Shown here: piece by piece, positions 1 through 7,786 of the stretch
How positions within the stretch are numbered: position 1 is the first letter of the stretch
How the letters are laid out: every line of letters starts with the position of its first letter
Assembly (NCBI GenBank): GCA_905203995.1
Contig: CAJKXZ010000005.1
Location: forward strand, 49,889 to 113,888
DNA length: 64,000 bases
Source: an uncultured Methanomassiliicoccus sp.
Lineage (GTDB): Archaea > Thermoplasmatota > Thermoplasmata > Methanomassiliicoccales > Methanomassiliicoccaceae
Direction of reading: 5' to 3'
The notes under the pieces: generated by a model
What the model saw: the letters and a program-made list of their open reading frames with translations, nothing else
Databases searched by the model: none
What the model was told of the DNA's origin: nothing
Program-made: the position numbers and the translations under genes

Positions 1-167
1 CTGCTGGTTCAGTTTCAACAGCCATCGACGTCGTTCGCAATGCCGGGGGTATCGTGGAAAACGTTTTCTGCGTGGTTGATCGGCAGTCTGGTGGCTTAGA
101 GGCACTGCAGCAGAAAAATGTCAACCTGCTTTCTCTGATTACTGCCGAGGATGTGTTAAAGAAATGA
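1..167 (+). CDS. pyrE: Orotate phosphoribosyltransferase, C-terminal part
   Basis: Only the last 54 residues lie in the window; the gene begins upstream. The enzyme joins orotate to PRPP to make OMP in de novo pyrimidine synthesis. The visible stretch contains a phosphoribosyltransferase-like segment (STAIDVVRNAGG, a likely PRPP loop remnant) followed by CVVDRQSGG and a terminal helix ending LITAEDVLKK, which is the usual end of archaeal PyrE. The TGA stop overlaps the ATG of the downstream uracil-DNA glycosylase, so the two are probably cotranscribed. Truncation by the window edge limits certainty. Confidence 0.75.
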   Translation, partial: AGSVSTAIDVVRNAGGIVENVFCVVDRQSGGLEALQQKNVNLLSLITAEDVLKK

Positions 168-691
168 TTGATTGCCGGGACTGCACGCTCTGTGAAGGCA
201 GACTCAACATCGTCTTACCTGATGGTGATCCCGCTTCACCAGTCGCTTTTGTTGGTGAAGCACCTGGTGCTGATGAAGACCGCCTGGGCAAGCCCTTCGT
301 AGGTAAGTCGGGTAAAGTCCTCAGCCGCTTGATGGAAGAGGTCGGTCTTGAACGTCAGAGCGTTTTCATTACCAATACGGTAAAGTGCCGTCCTCCGCAA
401 AACCGGGCACCCACCACCAAAGAGATGGCTGCCTGTTACCCTCGTTTAGAAAAAGAACTGAAGGATCGTAAGTTAATCGTGGCTCTGGGCCGCTCCGCCG
501 CCAAAGACTTACTAGGTCGCGAAGTGAAAATGGGTGCTGAAGCCAATACCATCGTGCCAGTTTCTATCGGCGGCCATGAAATCGGTGTTTTAATCGCTTA
601 CCATCCAGCAGCCACCTTCTACAGCAAAGAAGCACTTATCCGCCTTAAAGAAGCAATTGAAATTGCTAAAAAATATATGGCGGCAGAGTAA
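164..691 (+). CDS. Family 4 uracil-DNA glycosylase
   Basis: Removes uracil from DNA as the first step of base excision repair. The protein has 175 residues, slightly shorter than most family 4 enzymes. Visible marks are the N-terminal cysteine cluster (C4, C7, C10) and later cysteines in KCRPP and AACY, which together would hold the 4Fe-4S cluster, the glycosylase motif GEAPGADEDRLGKPFVG, and the C-terminal motif YHPAATFY. The ATG overlaps the pyrE stop, which supports this start. Cytosolic, expected to be monomeric. Confidence 0.92.
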   Translation: MIDCRDCTLCEGRLNIVLPDGDPASPVAFVGEAPGADEDRLGKPFVGKSGKVLSRLMEEVGLERQSVFITNTVKCRPPQNRAPTTKEMAACYPRLEKELKDRKLIVALGRSAAKDLLGREVKMGAEANTIVPVSIGGHEIGVLIAYHPAATFYSKEALIRLKEAIEIAKKYMAAE

Positions 692-765
692 ATTAATGTC
701 TGGATGACCGTAAGAGCTATTTAGCGGTACAATTATGAGTTGAAGAATCGCGGGGACTGTACATC

Positions 766-1710
766 ATGTCTTTAATAATTACTCCAGATGAGCTTATCAA
801 GACACATGGTAAGCTTTTCTGCCAAGGTTATTACACCTTAGTCGATGAAGAGCGTGGTATTGCCACCTTAATCGAATGCTGCAACGTGAAAGGCGCCATG
901 GAATGGGATATTGCCAACAGAAAACGCAGCGGCGGTGTTTTGCAGAGTATTCGCACGGACGGCAACATGCTGGTCATGGAAGCAAAACTGGGTGAAGGTG
1001 AAGTAAACTTTGGGCCGGCAGCCAAAGGCATCGGGGCTTCCGCCTTGAAGGCCGTAAATGTTGAAGGCGACATGGTAAAGACCACTTGGATTGGGTTGGC
1101 CGGCGCTAGCGTCGGGGTCGGTGTCTGTTTAGCACAGGGGCCGGGAGTAATCAAAGCGGAATACCCAGAAGGTTTTCAGGTCGGCGGGGCCAATCGGATT
1201 TTAGTCAACATCTACACCCCCAAACTGGTGCGGGTAGTTTATGCCGCTGATGACACCGACACGAAAGAGAAAGGTGCTTCCTGGGTCTTAATGCTGAAAA
1301 TGGCGCAGTCCGCGCCTTACGGTAAGTTCTTGGATCATAAGATCACTCAGCTCAACCCCAAAGTGCCGGAAAAAACCACCAATTGTGCGGCAGTGGCTGT
1401 TTCTTTTGCAGTCCGCGAGGATGAAATTGAGAAACTTACTGATTATGTAATCAATTACTTGCGTGAGCATACCGATTCTGATGAAACTACGCTGGTGGTT
1501 TATCAGGGTCTTAAAATCCCTGAAACTTTGAGTGCTTACGGCTTAAGAGCCAAGAAGGAAATTCTTACGATCGATGATGCCCGCCAAGCCGCTGCCGAGG
1601 GCGGAGCGAAAATTATAAAAATCACCGGTGAAAACGGAACTATCGGTGCTGTAGCTGCGATTGGTTGCTTTGATATGGGCCTGATGGCAGCTGACATCCT
1701 CGATGATTAA
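766..1710 (+). CDS. Methanogenesis marker protein 11-like
   Basis: A 314-residue soluble protein that I associate with methanogenesis marker protein 11, a family of unknown function reported to be confined to methanogens and to resemble the DUF1743 part of TiaS, the archaeal tRNA-Ile2 agmatidine synthase. The C-terminal stretch GTIGAVAAIGCFD is the feature recalling TiaS; the glycine-rich GIGASALKAV and GLAGASVGVGVC segments lie in the first half. It sits in a co-oriented run with uracil-DNA glycosylase (74 bases upstream) and a cis-prenyl transferase (25 bases downstream). The assignment is from recalled motifs, not from a search. Confidence 0.6.
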   Translation: MSLIITPDELIKTHGKLFCQGYYTLVDEERGIATLIECCNVKGAMEWDIANRKRSGGVLQSIRTDGNMLVMEAKLGEGEVNFGPAAKGIGASALKAVNVEGDMVKTTWIGLAGASVGVGVCLAQGPGVIKAEYPEGFQVGGANRILVNIYTPKLVRVVYAADDTDTKEKGASWVLMLKMAQSAPYGKFLDHKITQLNPKVPEKTTNCAAVAVSFAVREDEIEKLTDYVINYLREHTDSDETTLVVYQGLKIPETLSAYGLRAKKEILTIDDARQAAAEGGAKIIKITGENGTIGAVAAIGCFDMGLMAADILDD

Positions 1711-1735
1711 GTTCATAGCCCTCTGGTGAAAAATA

Positions 1736-2518
1736 ATGAAGCAGGAAATCTCGAAAGCGATCTCTTCAACAGCCTATCAGACTTACGAGAAGCGTTTGTT
1801 CAAAGAGGTTTCTGAGGAAAACGTACCCCATCATGTAGCAGTCATCATGGACGGCAACCGACGCTTTGCCAAGGAACGGGGCATTTCTTCCACCGAAGGT
1901 CATCTCAAAGGAAAAGAAAAATTGGAAGAGCTGCTGGAATGGTGCATGGAGCTGGATATTAAAGTTCTGACCGTCTATGCCTTCTCCACGGAAAACAGCA
2001 AACGCAGCACCGAAGAAGTCGCTGCCTTGATGGATCTTTTTGAAGAGAATTTTATCAAACTGGCTGATGACGATCGTGTTCACAAGTACGGGATTAAAGT
2101 CAAAGTACTCGGACAGCGAGAACTGATCCCGCCCAACGTTATGGAAGCTATCGAGGTCGCGGAAGAGAAGACTAAAGACTATTCTGATCACTACTACAAC
2201 ATTGCCTTGGCATACGGTTCTCGTCAGGAAATAATTCAAGCGGTCAAACAGATCGCGCAAAAAGTGAAAGACGGTGAAATGGAGATCGACGATATCTGCG
2301 AAGAAACCGTTTCCACTTGTCTCTACACTGCTGATTTTCCTGATCCGGATTTAGTCCTGCGTACTTCTGGTGAAGAAAGAGTTTCTAATTTTCTGCTCTG
2401 GCAGCTAGCCTATTCGGAATTGTATTTCACTGATGTCTACTGGCCCGGGTTCAGAAAAATCGACTTTTTGCGAGCCATTCGTTCTTACCAAATGCGCCAG
2501 CGGCGCTTCGGTACGTGA
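1736..2518 (+). CDS. uppS: Cis-prenyl transferase (UPP synthase family)
   Basis: Builds long Z-polyprenyl diphosphates from isopentenyl diphosphate; in archaea the product becomes the dolichol-type carrier used in glycosylation. The 260-residue length is normal for the family. Diagnostic motifs are VAVIMDGNRRFAKERG (catalytic Asp and the diphosphate-binding loop), TVYAFSTENSKR in the middle and DLVLRTSGEERVSNFLLWQ near the end, where the RTSGE motif binds the incoming substrate. It follows the marker protein by 25 bases and precedes a radical SAM gene by 44. Confidence 0.93.
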   Translation: MKQEISKAISSTAYQTYEKRLFKEVSEENVPHHVAVIMDGNRRFAKERGISSTEGHLKGKEKLEELLEWCMELDIKVLTVYAFSTENSKRSTEEVAALMDLFEENFIKLADDDRVHKYGIKVKVLGQRELIPPNVMEAIEVAEEKTKDYSDHYYNIALAYGSRQEIIQAVKQIAQKVKDGEMEIDDICEETVSTCLYTADFPDPDLVLRTSGEERVSNFLLWQLAYSELYFTDVYWPGFRKIDFLRAIRSYQMRQRRFGT

Positions 2519-2562
2519 AAACATTTTTCTAGAGTGGATCTGCTGAGGGGTGCGAGCAGATC

Positions 2563-4284
2563 ATGGCTAAATACGACTTAATCTTCATTCACGCCCCCAG
2601 TGTTTATGATTTTAGAAAGGAATCTCTGTTTTACGGGCCAGTCAGCGATTTGGTGCCTTCGACACCCGTCTTTGAGATGTATCCTTTCGGTTTCACGACA
2701 ATGGCTGCTCATCTGAGCAAAGCTGGCTACAAAGTGCGAATTATTAATCTGGCCAGCATGATGCTGAACGATAACAAACTGGATGTGGAAGCTTTTCTTT
2801 CTAAGTTAGACGCTACCGTCTTCGGTATCGATCTTCACTGGCTGCCGCATGCCCACGGTTCACTGGCTATCGCGGAAATTCTTAAAAAACAGCACCCGCA
2901 GGCCAAAATCCTCTTTGGTGGTTTTTCATCTTCATATTTCCAAGAAGAATTGATCCAGTATCCGCAGGTAGATTTAGTCATGCGCGGTGACTCGGTAGAG
3001 CCGGCAGTCGTGACGATGATGGACACCCTCAGCAAAGGCGGCGATCTTTCTAAGGTGCCTAACTTAACCTGGAAAGAAAACGGCAAGGTCCGCATTAATG
3101 AGATGTCCTTCATTCCAGAAGATTTAGATTATCTGGATATTGATTATGCCTGGATTATTAAATCAGTCATTAAAACCATGGATATGGAAGGTGCCAAGCC
3201 TTTCAAAGACTGGGACCGTTACCCGCTGACTGTTGCTTTCACCGTCCGTGGCTGTGCTCATCGCTGTGCGGTGTGCGGCGGCAGCTGCGGCGCTAACAAA
3301 CTGGTAGTCGGCCGTTCCAAGCCTGCTTTCCGCAGCCCGGAAAAGGTCGCCCAGGACATCAGTAATGTGGAAAATTATCTGAAAGCACCGGTCTTTGTCG
3401 TGGGTGATCTGCGGCAGCAGGGCGAGTCCTACGCTGAACGCTTCTTCAAAGAATGCAAACGGCTCGATATTGACACGCATGTTATTCTTGAATACTTTGT
3501 ACCACCGCCAGAGTCTTTCTTCAAGGCCGCCAATGCCACCTTCAGCCGCTATTCTATCCAGTTCTCACCTGACTCTCACGAAGAAAATGTCCGTTATGCG
3601 CTGGGACGTAAGTTTGACAATTATTCCATGAACCGAAGCATCGGCTTTGCCTTACAGAATGGCTGTCAGCGCTTTGACATGTTTTTCATGATTGGCTTAC
3701 CTGAACAAACGCCGGAATCGGCAATCAGTTCTGCCGAGTATACTAAGAAGCTCTACAACGATAACAACAACGACAGCCGTCTGCACGTCTACACTTCTCC
3801 GCTGGCACCGTTTCTCGATCCAGGAAGTTTTGCTTTTGAAAACCCGGAAAAGTATGGCTACAAGCTGCTGGCACACACTCTGGAAGAACACCGGGTGCGT
3901 TTGACCAATCCCAGCTGGAAAGATGTACTTTCTTATGAAACACGCTGGATGAACCGTGACCAGATTGCCCAGACGTCCTATGACGCCGCTGATCTGTTGA
4001 GCAAAGTAAGACTGGAAGTCGGGCACATTTCGCAAGAGGAATATGCGGAAATTACCCACCGCTCTCAAGAGGCAAGAGAGCTGCTGGCTGAAGTAGAAGT
4101 AGCTGTTAATCTGGCCGATCCCACCGACCGTCAGACTGCTTTAGCTGCTTTAAAAACACGCAGCCTGGAACTGATGGAATCCACTATCTGTCAAAAAAGA
4201 GATTTGGAGTGGGACACCCAGAGTGTCTTCCGCAGTGCCCCCCGTGTCGTCAAAGGTTTGATCTTTAAAAAGAAGAAAAAATGA
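2563..4284 (+). CDS. B12-binding/radical SAM protein (Ta0216-type)
   Basis: A 573-residue protein with an N-terminal cobalamin-binding-like Rossmann region (about 1-190) and a radical SAM core beginning near 220. The core has VRGCAHRCAVCGG, giving the CX3CX2C motif that binds the catalytic 4Fe-4S cluster. The family resembles the Thermoplasma Ta0216 type, whose substrate is unknown; cobalamin-dependent radical SAM enzymes often methylate unreactive carbons. A Lys-rich tail ends the protein. The ATG follows GAGGGGTGCGAGCAG, a plausible ribosome site. Position after uppS might hint at a lipid or cofactor substrate, but that is guesswork. Confidence 0.8.
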   Translation: MAKYDLIFIHAPSVYDFRKESLFYGPVSDLVPSTPVFEMYPFGFTTMAAHLSKAGYKVRIINLASMMLNDNKLDVEAFLSKLDATVFGIDLHWLPHAHGSLAIAEILKKQHPQAKILFGGFSSSYFQEELIQYPQVDLVMRGDSVEPAVVTMMDTLSKGGDLSKVPNLTWKENGKVRINEMSFIPEDLDYLDIDYAWIIKSVIKTMDMEGAKPFKDWDRYPLTVAFTVRGCAHRCAVCGGSCGANKLVVGRSKPAFRSPEKVAQDISNVENYLKAPVFVVGDLRQQGESYAERFFKECKRLDIDTHVILEYFVPPPESFFKAANATFSRYSIQFSPDSHEENVRYALGRKFDNYSMNRSIGFALQNGCQRFDMFFMIGLPEQTPESAISSAEYTKKLYNDNNNDSRLHVYTSPLAPFLDPGSFAFENPEKYGYKLLAHTLEEHRVRLTNPSWKDVLSYETRWMNRDQIAQTSYDAADLLSKVRLEVGHISQEEYAEITHRSQEARELLAEVEVAVNLADPTDRQTALAALKTRSLELMESTICQKRDLEWDTQSVFRSAPRVVKGLIFKKKKK

Positions 4285-4287
4285 GAG

Positions 4288-5097
4288 TTAGTTTTTACCT
4301 AACTCTTTGGATCTTTCCGTGGCGGCAAGCACCGCATCGATAAAGGCTCCGCGAACGGCGGAATTCTCTAGAATGCGCATGCCTTCAATAGTTGTGCCGG
4401 CTGGGGAAGTGACCATATCTTTAGCCTGACCGGGGTGCATCTTGGTTTCGAGGATGGTTTTAGCTGCTCCCAATACGGTCTGAGAAGCCAGGGCAGTAGC
4501 AACATCACGGGGTAAACCGGCCATCACACCGCCGTCTGACAAAGCTTCGATCACTAAGTAAATGTAGGCGGGACCGGAACCACTGAGACCGGTAACGGCA
4601 TCCAGCTGTTTTTCGTCCATGGCATAAGCGATGCCCACGGCTTCTAGTATTTTTTGCACAAGCGCTTTGTCTTCTTCTTTGGCATATTTTCCTAAGGCGA
4701 AAGCCGAAGCCGACGCACTGACCAAGCAGGGTTGGTTAGGCATAACTCGGACGACTCTTACGCCTTCATTGAGATGAGCTTCGATGGAAGCGATCTTCAC
4801 ACCGGCAGCGATCGAAATAATCAGATGCTCGGCAGTCAACTGTGGTTTCAGTTCTTCCAGGACGGTAGCCACTACGTTAGGTTTGACAGCGAGAATGATG
4901 ACTTTGGCTTCTTTAGCCACTTCTTTATTGTCTTCTGTTACATCCACGGCTAACTTGCTTTTGATATACTCACGGCGGGGAGCAAAAACTTCGCTGGCAA
5001 TCAATTCGTCTTTCGTTGTCAGCTGTCCCTCAATCAATCCTTTCATCAGGGCTTCGGCCATGTTGCCGGCGCCAATAAATCCAAATTTTTTACTCAT
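4288..5097 (-). CDS. proC: Pyrroline-5-carboxylate reductase
   Basis: Last step of proline synthesis: NAD(P)H reduction of pyrroline-5-carboxylate. The dinucleotide fold opens with FGFIGAGNMAEALMKGL; the C-terminal dimer domain carries the family signature around VTGLSGSGPAYIYLVIEALSDGGV and ends with TSPAGTTIEGM. The ATG of MSKKFGF at 5097 is preferred over an in-frame ATG 18 bases upstream because the Rossmann strand normally begins within a few residues of the start. It is convergent with the radical SAM gene and divergent from the fpo operon. Confidence 0.93.
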   Translation of the reverse strand: MSKKFGFIGAGNMAEALMKGLIEGQLTTKDELIASEVFAPRREYIKSKLAVDVTEDNKEVAKEAKVIILAVKPNVVATVLEELKPQLTAEHLIISIAAGVKIASIEAHLNEGVRVVRVMPNQPCLVSASASAFALGKYAKEEDKALVQKILEAVGIAYAMDEKQLDAVTGLSGSGPAYIYLVIEALSDGGVMAGLPRDVATALASQTVLGAAKTILETKMHPGQAKDMVTSPAGTTIEGMRILENSAVRGAFIDAVLAATERSKELGKN

Positions 5098-5189
5098 AAT
5101 CTGCACCACATGCATTGAAAATTGTTTGATAGGCGCCTAACCGCACCAATGCTTCTTGAATTTTCGCTTTGATTCTTAAGGCGTTGGTA

Positions 5190-5197
5190 TTATATAC
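5190..5197 (-). promoter_or_regulatory. Possible TATA box for proC
   Basis: On the minus strand the bases read GTATATAA-like, inside the 214-base divergent spacer between proC and fpoA. If used, the transcript would carry a leader of about 70 bases before the proC ATG at 5097. Spacing alone is weak evidence. Confidence 0.3.
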
Positions 5198-5281
5198 TCT
5201 GTAGCAGGTTGGTTAGTTTTGTAATAGGTTAACGCAGATATATTCGGCCTCACTGGCTGTCCGATTATTACATCGACAATG

Positions 5282-5289
5282 TATTTATA
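5282..5289 (+). promoter_or_regulatory. TATA box of the fpo operon
   Basis: TATTTATA is centred 26 to 27 bases upstream of the fpoA ATG at 5312, the usual archaeal distance from TATA box to transcription start. The transcript should therefore start at or next to the ATG. No Shine-Dalgarno precedes the ATG (TTGTCCATCCA), which agrees with leaderless initiation. Confidence 0.55.
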
Positions 5290-5311
5290 GAGGCATCATA
5301 TTGTCCATCCA

Positions 5312-5671
5312 ATGCTCTGGGATACCTATTTGCCGGTCGCAATCTTCTCAGTGGTTGCGTTGGGATTTCCGATATTGGCATTCTACGTCTCAAGGTTTTT
5401 CCGTCCTACTCGAGTGACGCCCCTTAAGCGTGAGACTTACGAATGCGGTGAGGTTCCAATTGGAGGAGCACAGATCCAGTTCCATTTTCAATTCTATATG
5501 TTTGCAATTATTTTCGTTGTTTTCGATGTAGTTACAATCTTTTTGATGATCTGGGCTCTTTCTCTTGATTACCTCATGTTTGATGCCAAACTGATGATGT
5601 TGGCGTTCTTTGCCCTACTCTTAGTAGGTGTCTATTACGCCCTCAAGAAGGAGGAGAAGCTATGGATTTGA
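5312..5671 (+). CDS. fpoA: Fpo/Nuo subunit A
   Basis: Membrane subunit of the complex I-like Fpo complex, 119 residues with three predicted transmembrane segments. The loop after the first helix carries the family motif YECGEVPIGGAQIQFHFQFYMFAIIFVVFDV, which helps form the quinone/methanophenazine channel entry. First gene of a twelve-gene operon running to 15498. The ATG lies at the expected transcription start, with no ribosome site, so translation is probably leaderless; its last codons hold the GGAGGAG site for fpoB. Confidence 0.93.
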   Translation: MLWDTYLPVAIFSVVALGFPILAFYVSRFFRPTRVTPLKRETYECGEVPIGGAQIQFHFQFYMFAIIFVVFDVVTIFLMIWALSLDYLMFDAKLMMLAFFALLLVGVYYALKKEEKLWI

Positions 5672-6225
5672 GTTTGTTTCCAAATGCCATCTCGATGACA
5701 ATTGATGAGTTCAAAGCTTGGTCCAGCGAAGTTGTTGATGAACTCAGCAGATCGTCTGGAATCAAGCGTCTCGTCGATAAGGCAACAGCGCCAATCTGGA
5801 GTTGGGCACAGAGAAACTCTCTGCACCCTCTGCACTTTGGTATTGCTTGCTGCGCTCTGGAAATGGCTGCAGCCTCTGCCCCGAGATTTGATGCGGAAAG
5901 GCTCGGTGTTGTATATCGTTCTTCACCAAGACAAACTGATGTTTTGCTGGTGAACGGATGGGTAACAAAAAAACTCCGTCCTGCTCTTCGTCGTCTCTAC
6001 GAGGAAATACCTGATCCAAAGTGGGTCGTAGCGATGGGAGAATGCGCAATTTCAGGTGGACCCTGGTATGATTCATACAATGTTGTGCAGGGCGTCGACA
6101 CTTTCATTCCAGTCGACATTTACATTCCCGGCTGCCCGTCAAGACCCGAAGCAATGATCGATGGTTTTCTGAAGCTGCAAGAGAAAATTAAGGTAGAGCA
6201 ACAGGGTACATTCTTGGATGATTGA
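5662..6225 (+). CDS. fpoB: Fpo/Nuo subunit B (N2 cluster)
   Basis: Peripheral-arm subunit that carries the terminal 4Fe-4S cluster N2, next to the electron-acceptor site. The four ligands are visible: the adjacent pair in GIACCALEM, the cysteine in GECAISGG and the one in PGCPSRPEAMIDG. Length is 187 residues, typical. Overlaps fpoA by ten bases and starts at an ATG after GGAGGAGAAGCT, an excellent ribosome site. An extra N-terminal segment of about 50 residues precedes the conserved core. Confidence 0.95.
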   Translation: MDLSLFPNAISMTIDEFKAWSSEVVDELSRSSGIKRLVDKATAPIWSWAQRNSLHPLHFGIACCALEMAAASAPRFDAERLGVVYRSSPRQTDVLLVNGWVTKKLRPALRRLYEEIPDPKWVVAMGECAISGGPWYDSYNVVQGVDTFIPVDIYIPGCPSRPEAMIDGFLKLQEKIKVEQQGTFLDD

Positions 6226-6235
6226 GGTGAATATA

Positions 6236-6697
6236 TTGGCTGATGCATATACAATCGAACAAGTCAAGGAAAAAATCACCTCAGCATTTTCATCTGAGGA
6301 AGTAAAGATCCTTGATAAGACGCGCCCCCGCCAAATCTATATGGAAGCGGACAAGGACGCGATTCTTAAACTCTGCACGTTCCTGAAGGACGAACTTAAT
6401 TTTGAACACTGCTCATGTGTGTCGGGCGTTGATCGCATCGATCGCTTCCAAGTTGTCTATCACATTACCTCTTATGCGAACAGCATCATGGTGGAAATCG
6501 TGGTTGACCTGCCTCATGACAATCCAGAAATCGACACCATTTCCCTGTTATGGGGTGGAGCGAACTGGCATGAGAGAGAAGCCTACGACATGTATGGTAT
6601 AATTTTCAAGAATCATCCTAAATTGGAGAGGATTCTGTTAGACGAGAGCGTTCAATTCTTCCCGATGAGGAAGGATTTCAAGAGTGGAGGTCTCTGA
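6236..6697 (+). CDS. fpoC: Fpo/Nuo subunit C (30 kDa type)
   Basis: Hydrophilic peripheral-arm subunit that binds FpoD. The C-terminal half has the 30 kDa signature: WGGANWHEREAYDMYGIIFKNHPKLERIL. I place the start at the TTG at 6236, because GAGGTGA ends six bases before it; an in-frame ATG at 6218 lies inside fpoB without a ribosome site and would add six residues. The protein is then about 153 residues. The end of the gene contains the GGAGG that serves fpoD. Confidence 0.9.
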   Translation: MADAYTIEQVKEKITSAFSSEEVKILDKTRPRQIYMEADKDAILKLCTFLKDELNFEHCSCVSGVDRIDRFQVVYHITSYANSIMVEIVVDLPHDNPEIDTISLLWGGANWHEREAYDMYGIIFKNHPKLERILLDESVQFFPMRKDFKSGGL

Positions 6698-6698
6698 G

Positions 6699-7781
6699 AT
6701 GGCAAAAATGTGGATTAACATGGGTCCTCAGCACCCTATGACTCACGGTCTCTGGAATCTACGTATTGAAGTAGATGGAGAAACCGTTACAAATTCAGAG
6801 CCAGTTATCGGATATCTTCACCGCGGATGGGAAAAGATGACCGAGGACAGAACTTATCCTCAGATCATTCCCATGGCCGACAGACTTTGCTATGGTTCAT
6901 CCTACACCTGGAGCCACGTCTACTGTTTGGCAGTAGAAGATCTCATGGAGCTAGAAGTTCCTGAGCGTGCTAAATACATCCGGGTCATCGCCGATGAACT
7001 GCAGAGAATCGCTTCCCACTTGATGTGGTTGGCAGCTATCGGTCCTGACCTTGGTAACCTGACTATTTTCCTCTACGCTATGAGAGAAAGAGAACTCTTC
7101 ATGGATCTTTTCCAGTCTCTGTGCGGTGCGAGAATGACCTATAATTATACTCGTATCGGCGGTGTAAGGAATGATACCACTCCTGAATGGGAGAGAGATC
7201 TTGTCAGAACCCTCGACTTCTTTGAAAAGCGGATGGACGAATACGAAGACCTCGTAGATCGTAACGTCGTTTTCAGAATGAGAATGGAGGATCTTGCCCC
7301 GCTCTCAGCAGCAGAGGCAATTAACCTTGGTGTGACCGGACCAAGTTTGCGTGGCAGCGGTGTAGATTATGATATCCGTAAAGTAGATCCCTATGAGGTC
7401 TACGAAAACTTAGACTGGGCTCCTTGTATGCAGCCAGACGGCGATGTTTACGCAAGGTACAGAGTAAGAATGGATGAAATGAGAATGTCTGTACAGATCA
7501 TCCGTGACGCTCTGAAGAAGATGCCGCAGGGACCGGTTAGAGTAAAACCACCGCGCACTGCCCCGGTAGGAACTGGTGTAGCTAGAATGGAAGACCCTCG
7601 TGGAGAGAGTCTGATGTATGTTATCGGTGACGGTACAGACAAACCCTTCAGACTGAAAGTCAGAAGTCCGTTCTTCGTCACACTTTCTGCCGCACCTGTC
7701 ATGGTAAATGGATGCAAAGTTGCAGACGTCCCCTCGATTATGGGTATGCTTGATGTCTGTATGGGTGAAACGGACAGGTGA
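6699..7781 (+). CDS. fpoD: Fpo/Nuo subunit D (49 kDa type)
   Basis: Homologue of the hydrogenase large subunit and complex I 49 kDa subunit; forms the methanophenazine reduction site with FpoB. The N terminus shows the family motif MGPQHPMTHG and then GYLHRGWEKM; later come SHLMWLAAIGPDLG and the RIGGVRND segment. It lacks the NiFe-binding cysteines, as expected for complex I. The ATG at 6699 lies nine bases after GGAGG; an in-frame GTG at 6684 overlaps that ribosome site and is less likely. 360 residues. Confidence 0.95.
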   Translation: MAKMWINMGPQHPMTHGLWNLRIEVDGETVTNSEPVIGYLHRGWEKMTEDRTYPQIIPMADRLCYGSSYTWSHVYCLAVEDLMELEVPERAKYIRVIADELQRIASHLMWLAAIGPDLGNLTIFLYAMRERELFMDLFQSLCGARMTYNYTRIGGVRNDTTPEWERDLVRTLDFFEKRMDEYEDLVDRNVVFRMRMEDLAPLSAAEAINLGVTGPSLRGSGVDYDIRKVDPYEVYENLDWAPCMQPDGDVYARYRVRMDEMRMSVQIIRDALKKMPQGPVRVKPPRTAPVGTGVARMEDPRGESLMYVIGDGTDKPFRLKVRSPFFVTLSAAPVMVNGCKVADVPSIMGMLDVCMGETDR

Positions 7782-7786
7782 TTCAA

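Noticed and set aside
831..1154. 107-codon ORF antisense to the marker 11-like gene
   Set aside because: Low-complexity shadow of a well-coded gene, with no ribosome site and no known family.
4784..5140. ORF antisense to proC
   Set aside because: Mirror of the ProC coding frame with no domain or initiation signal.
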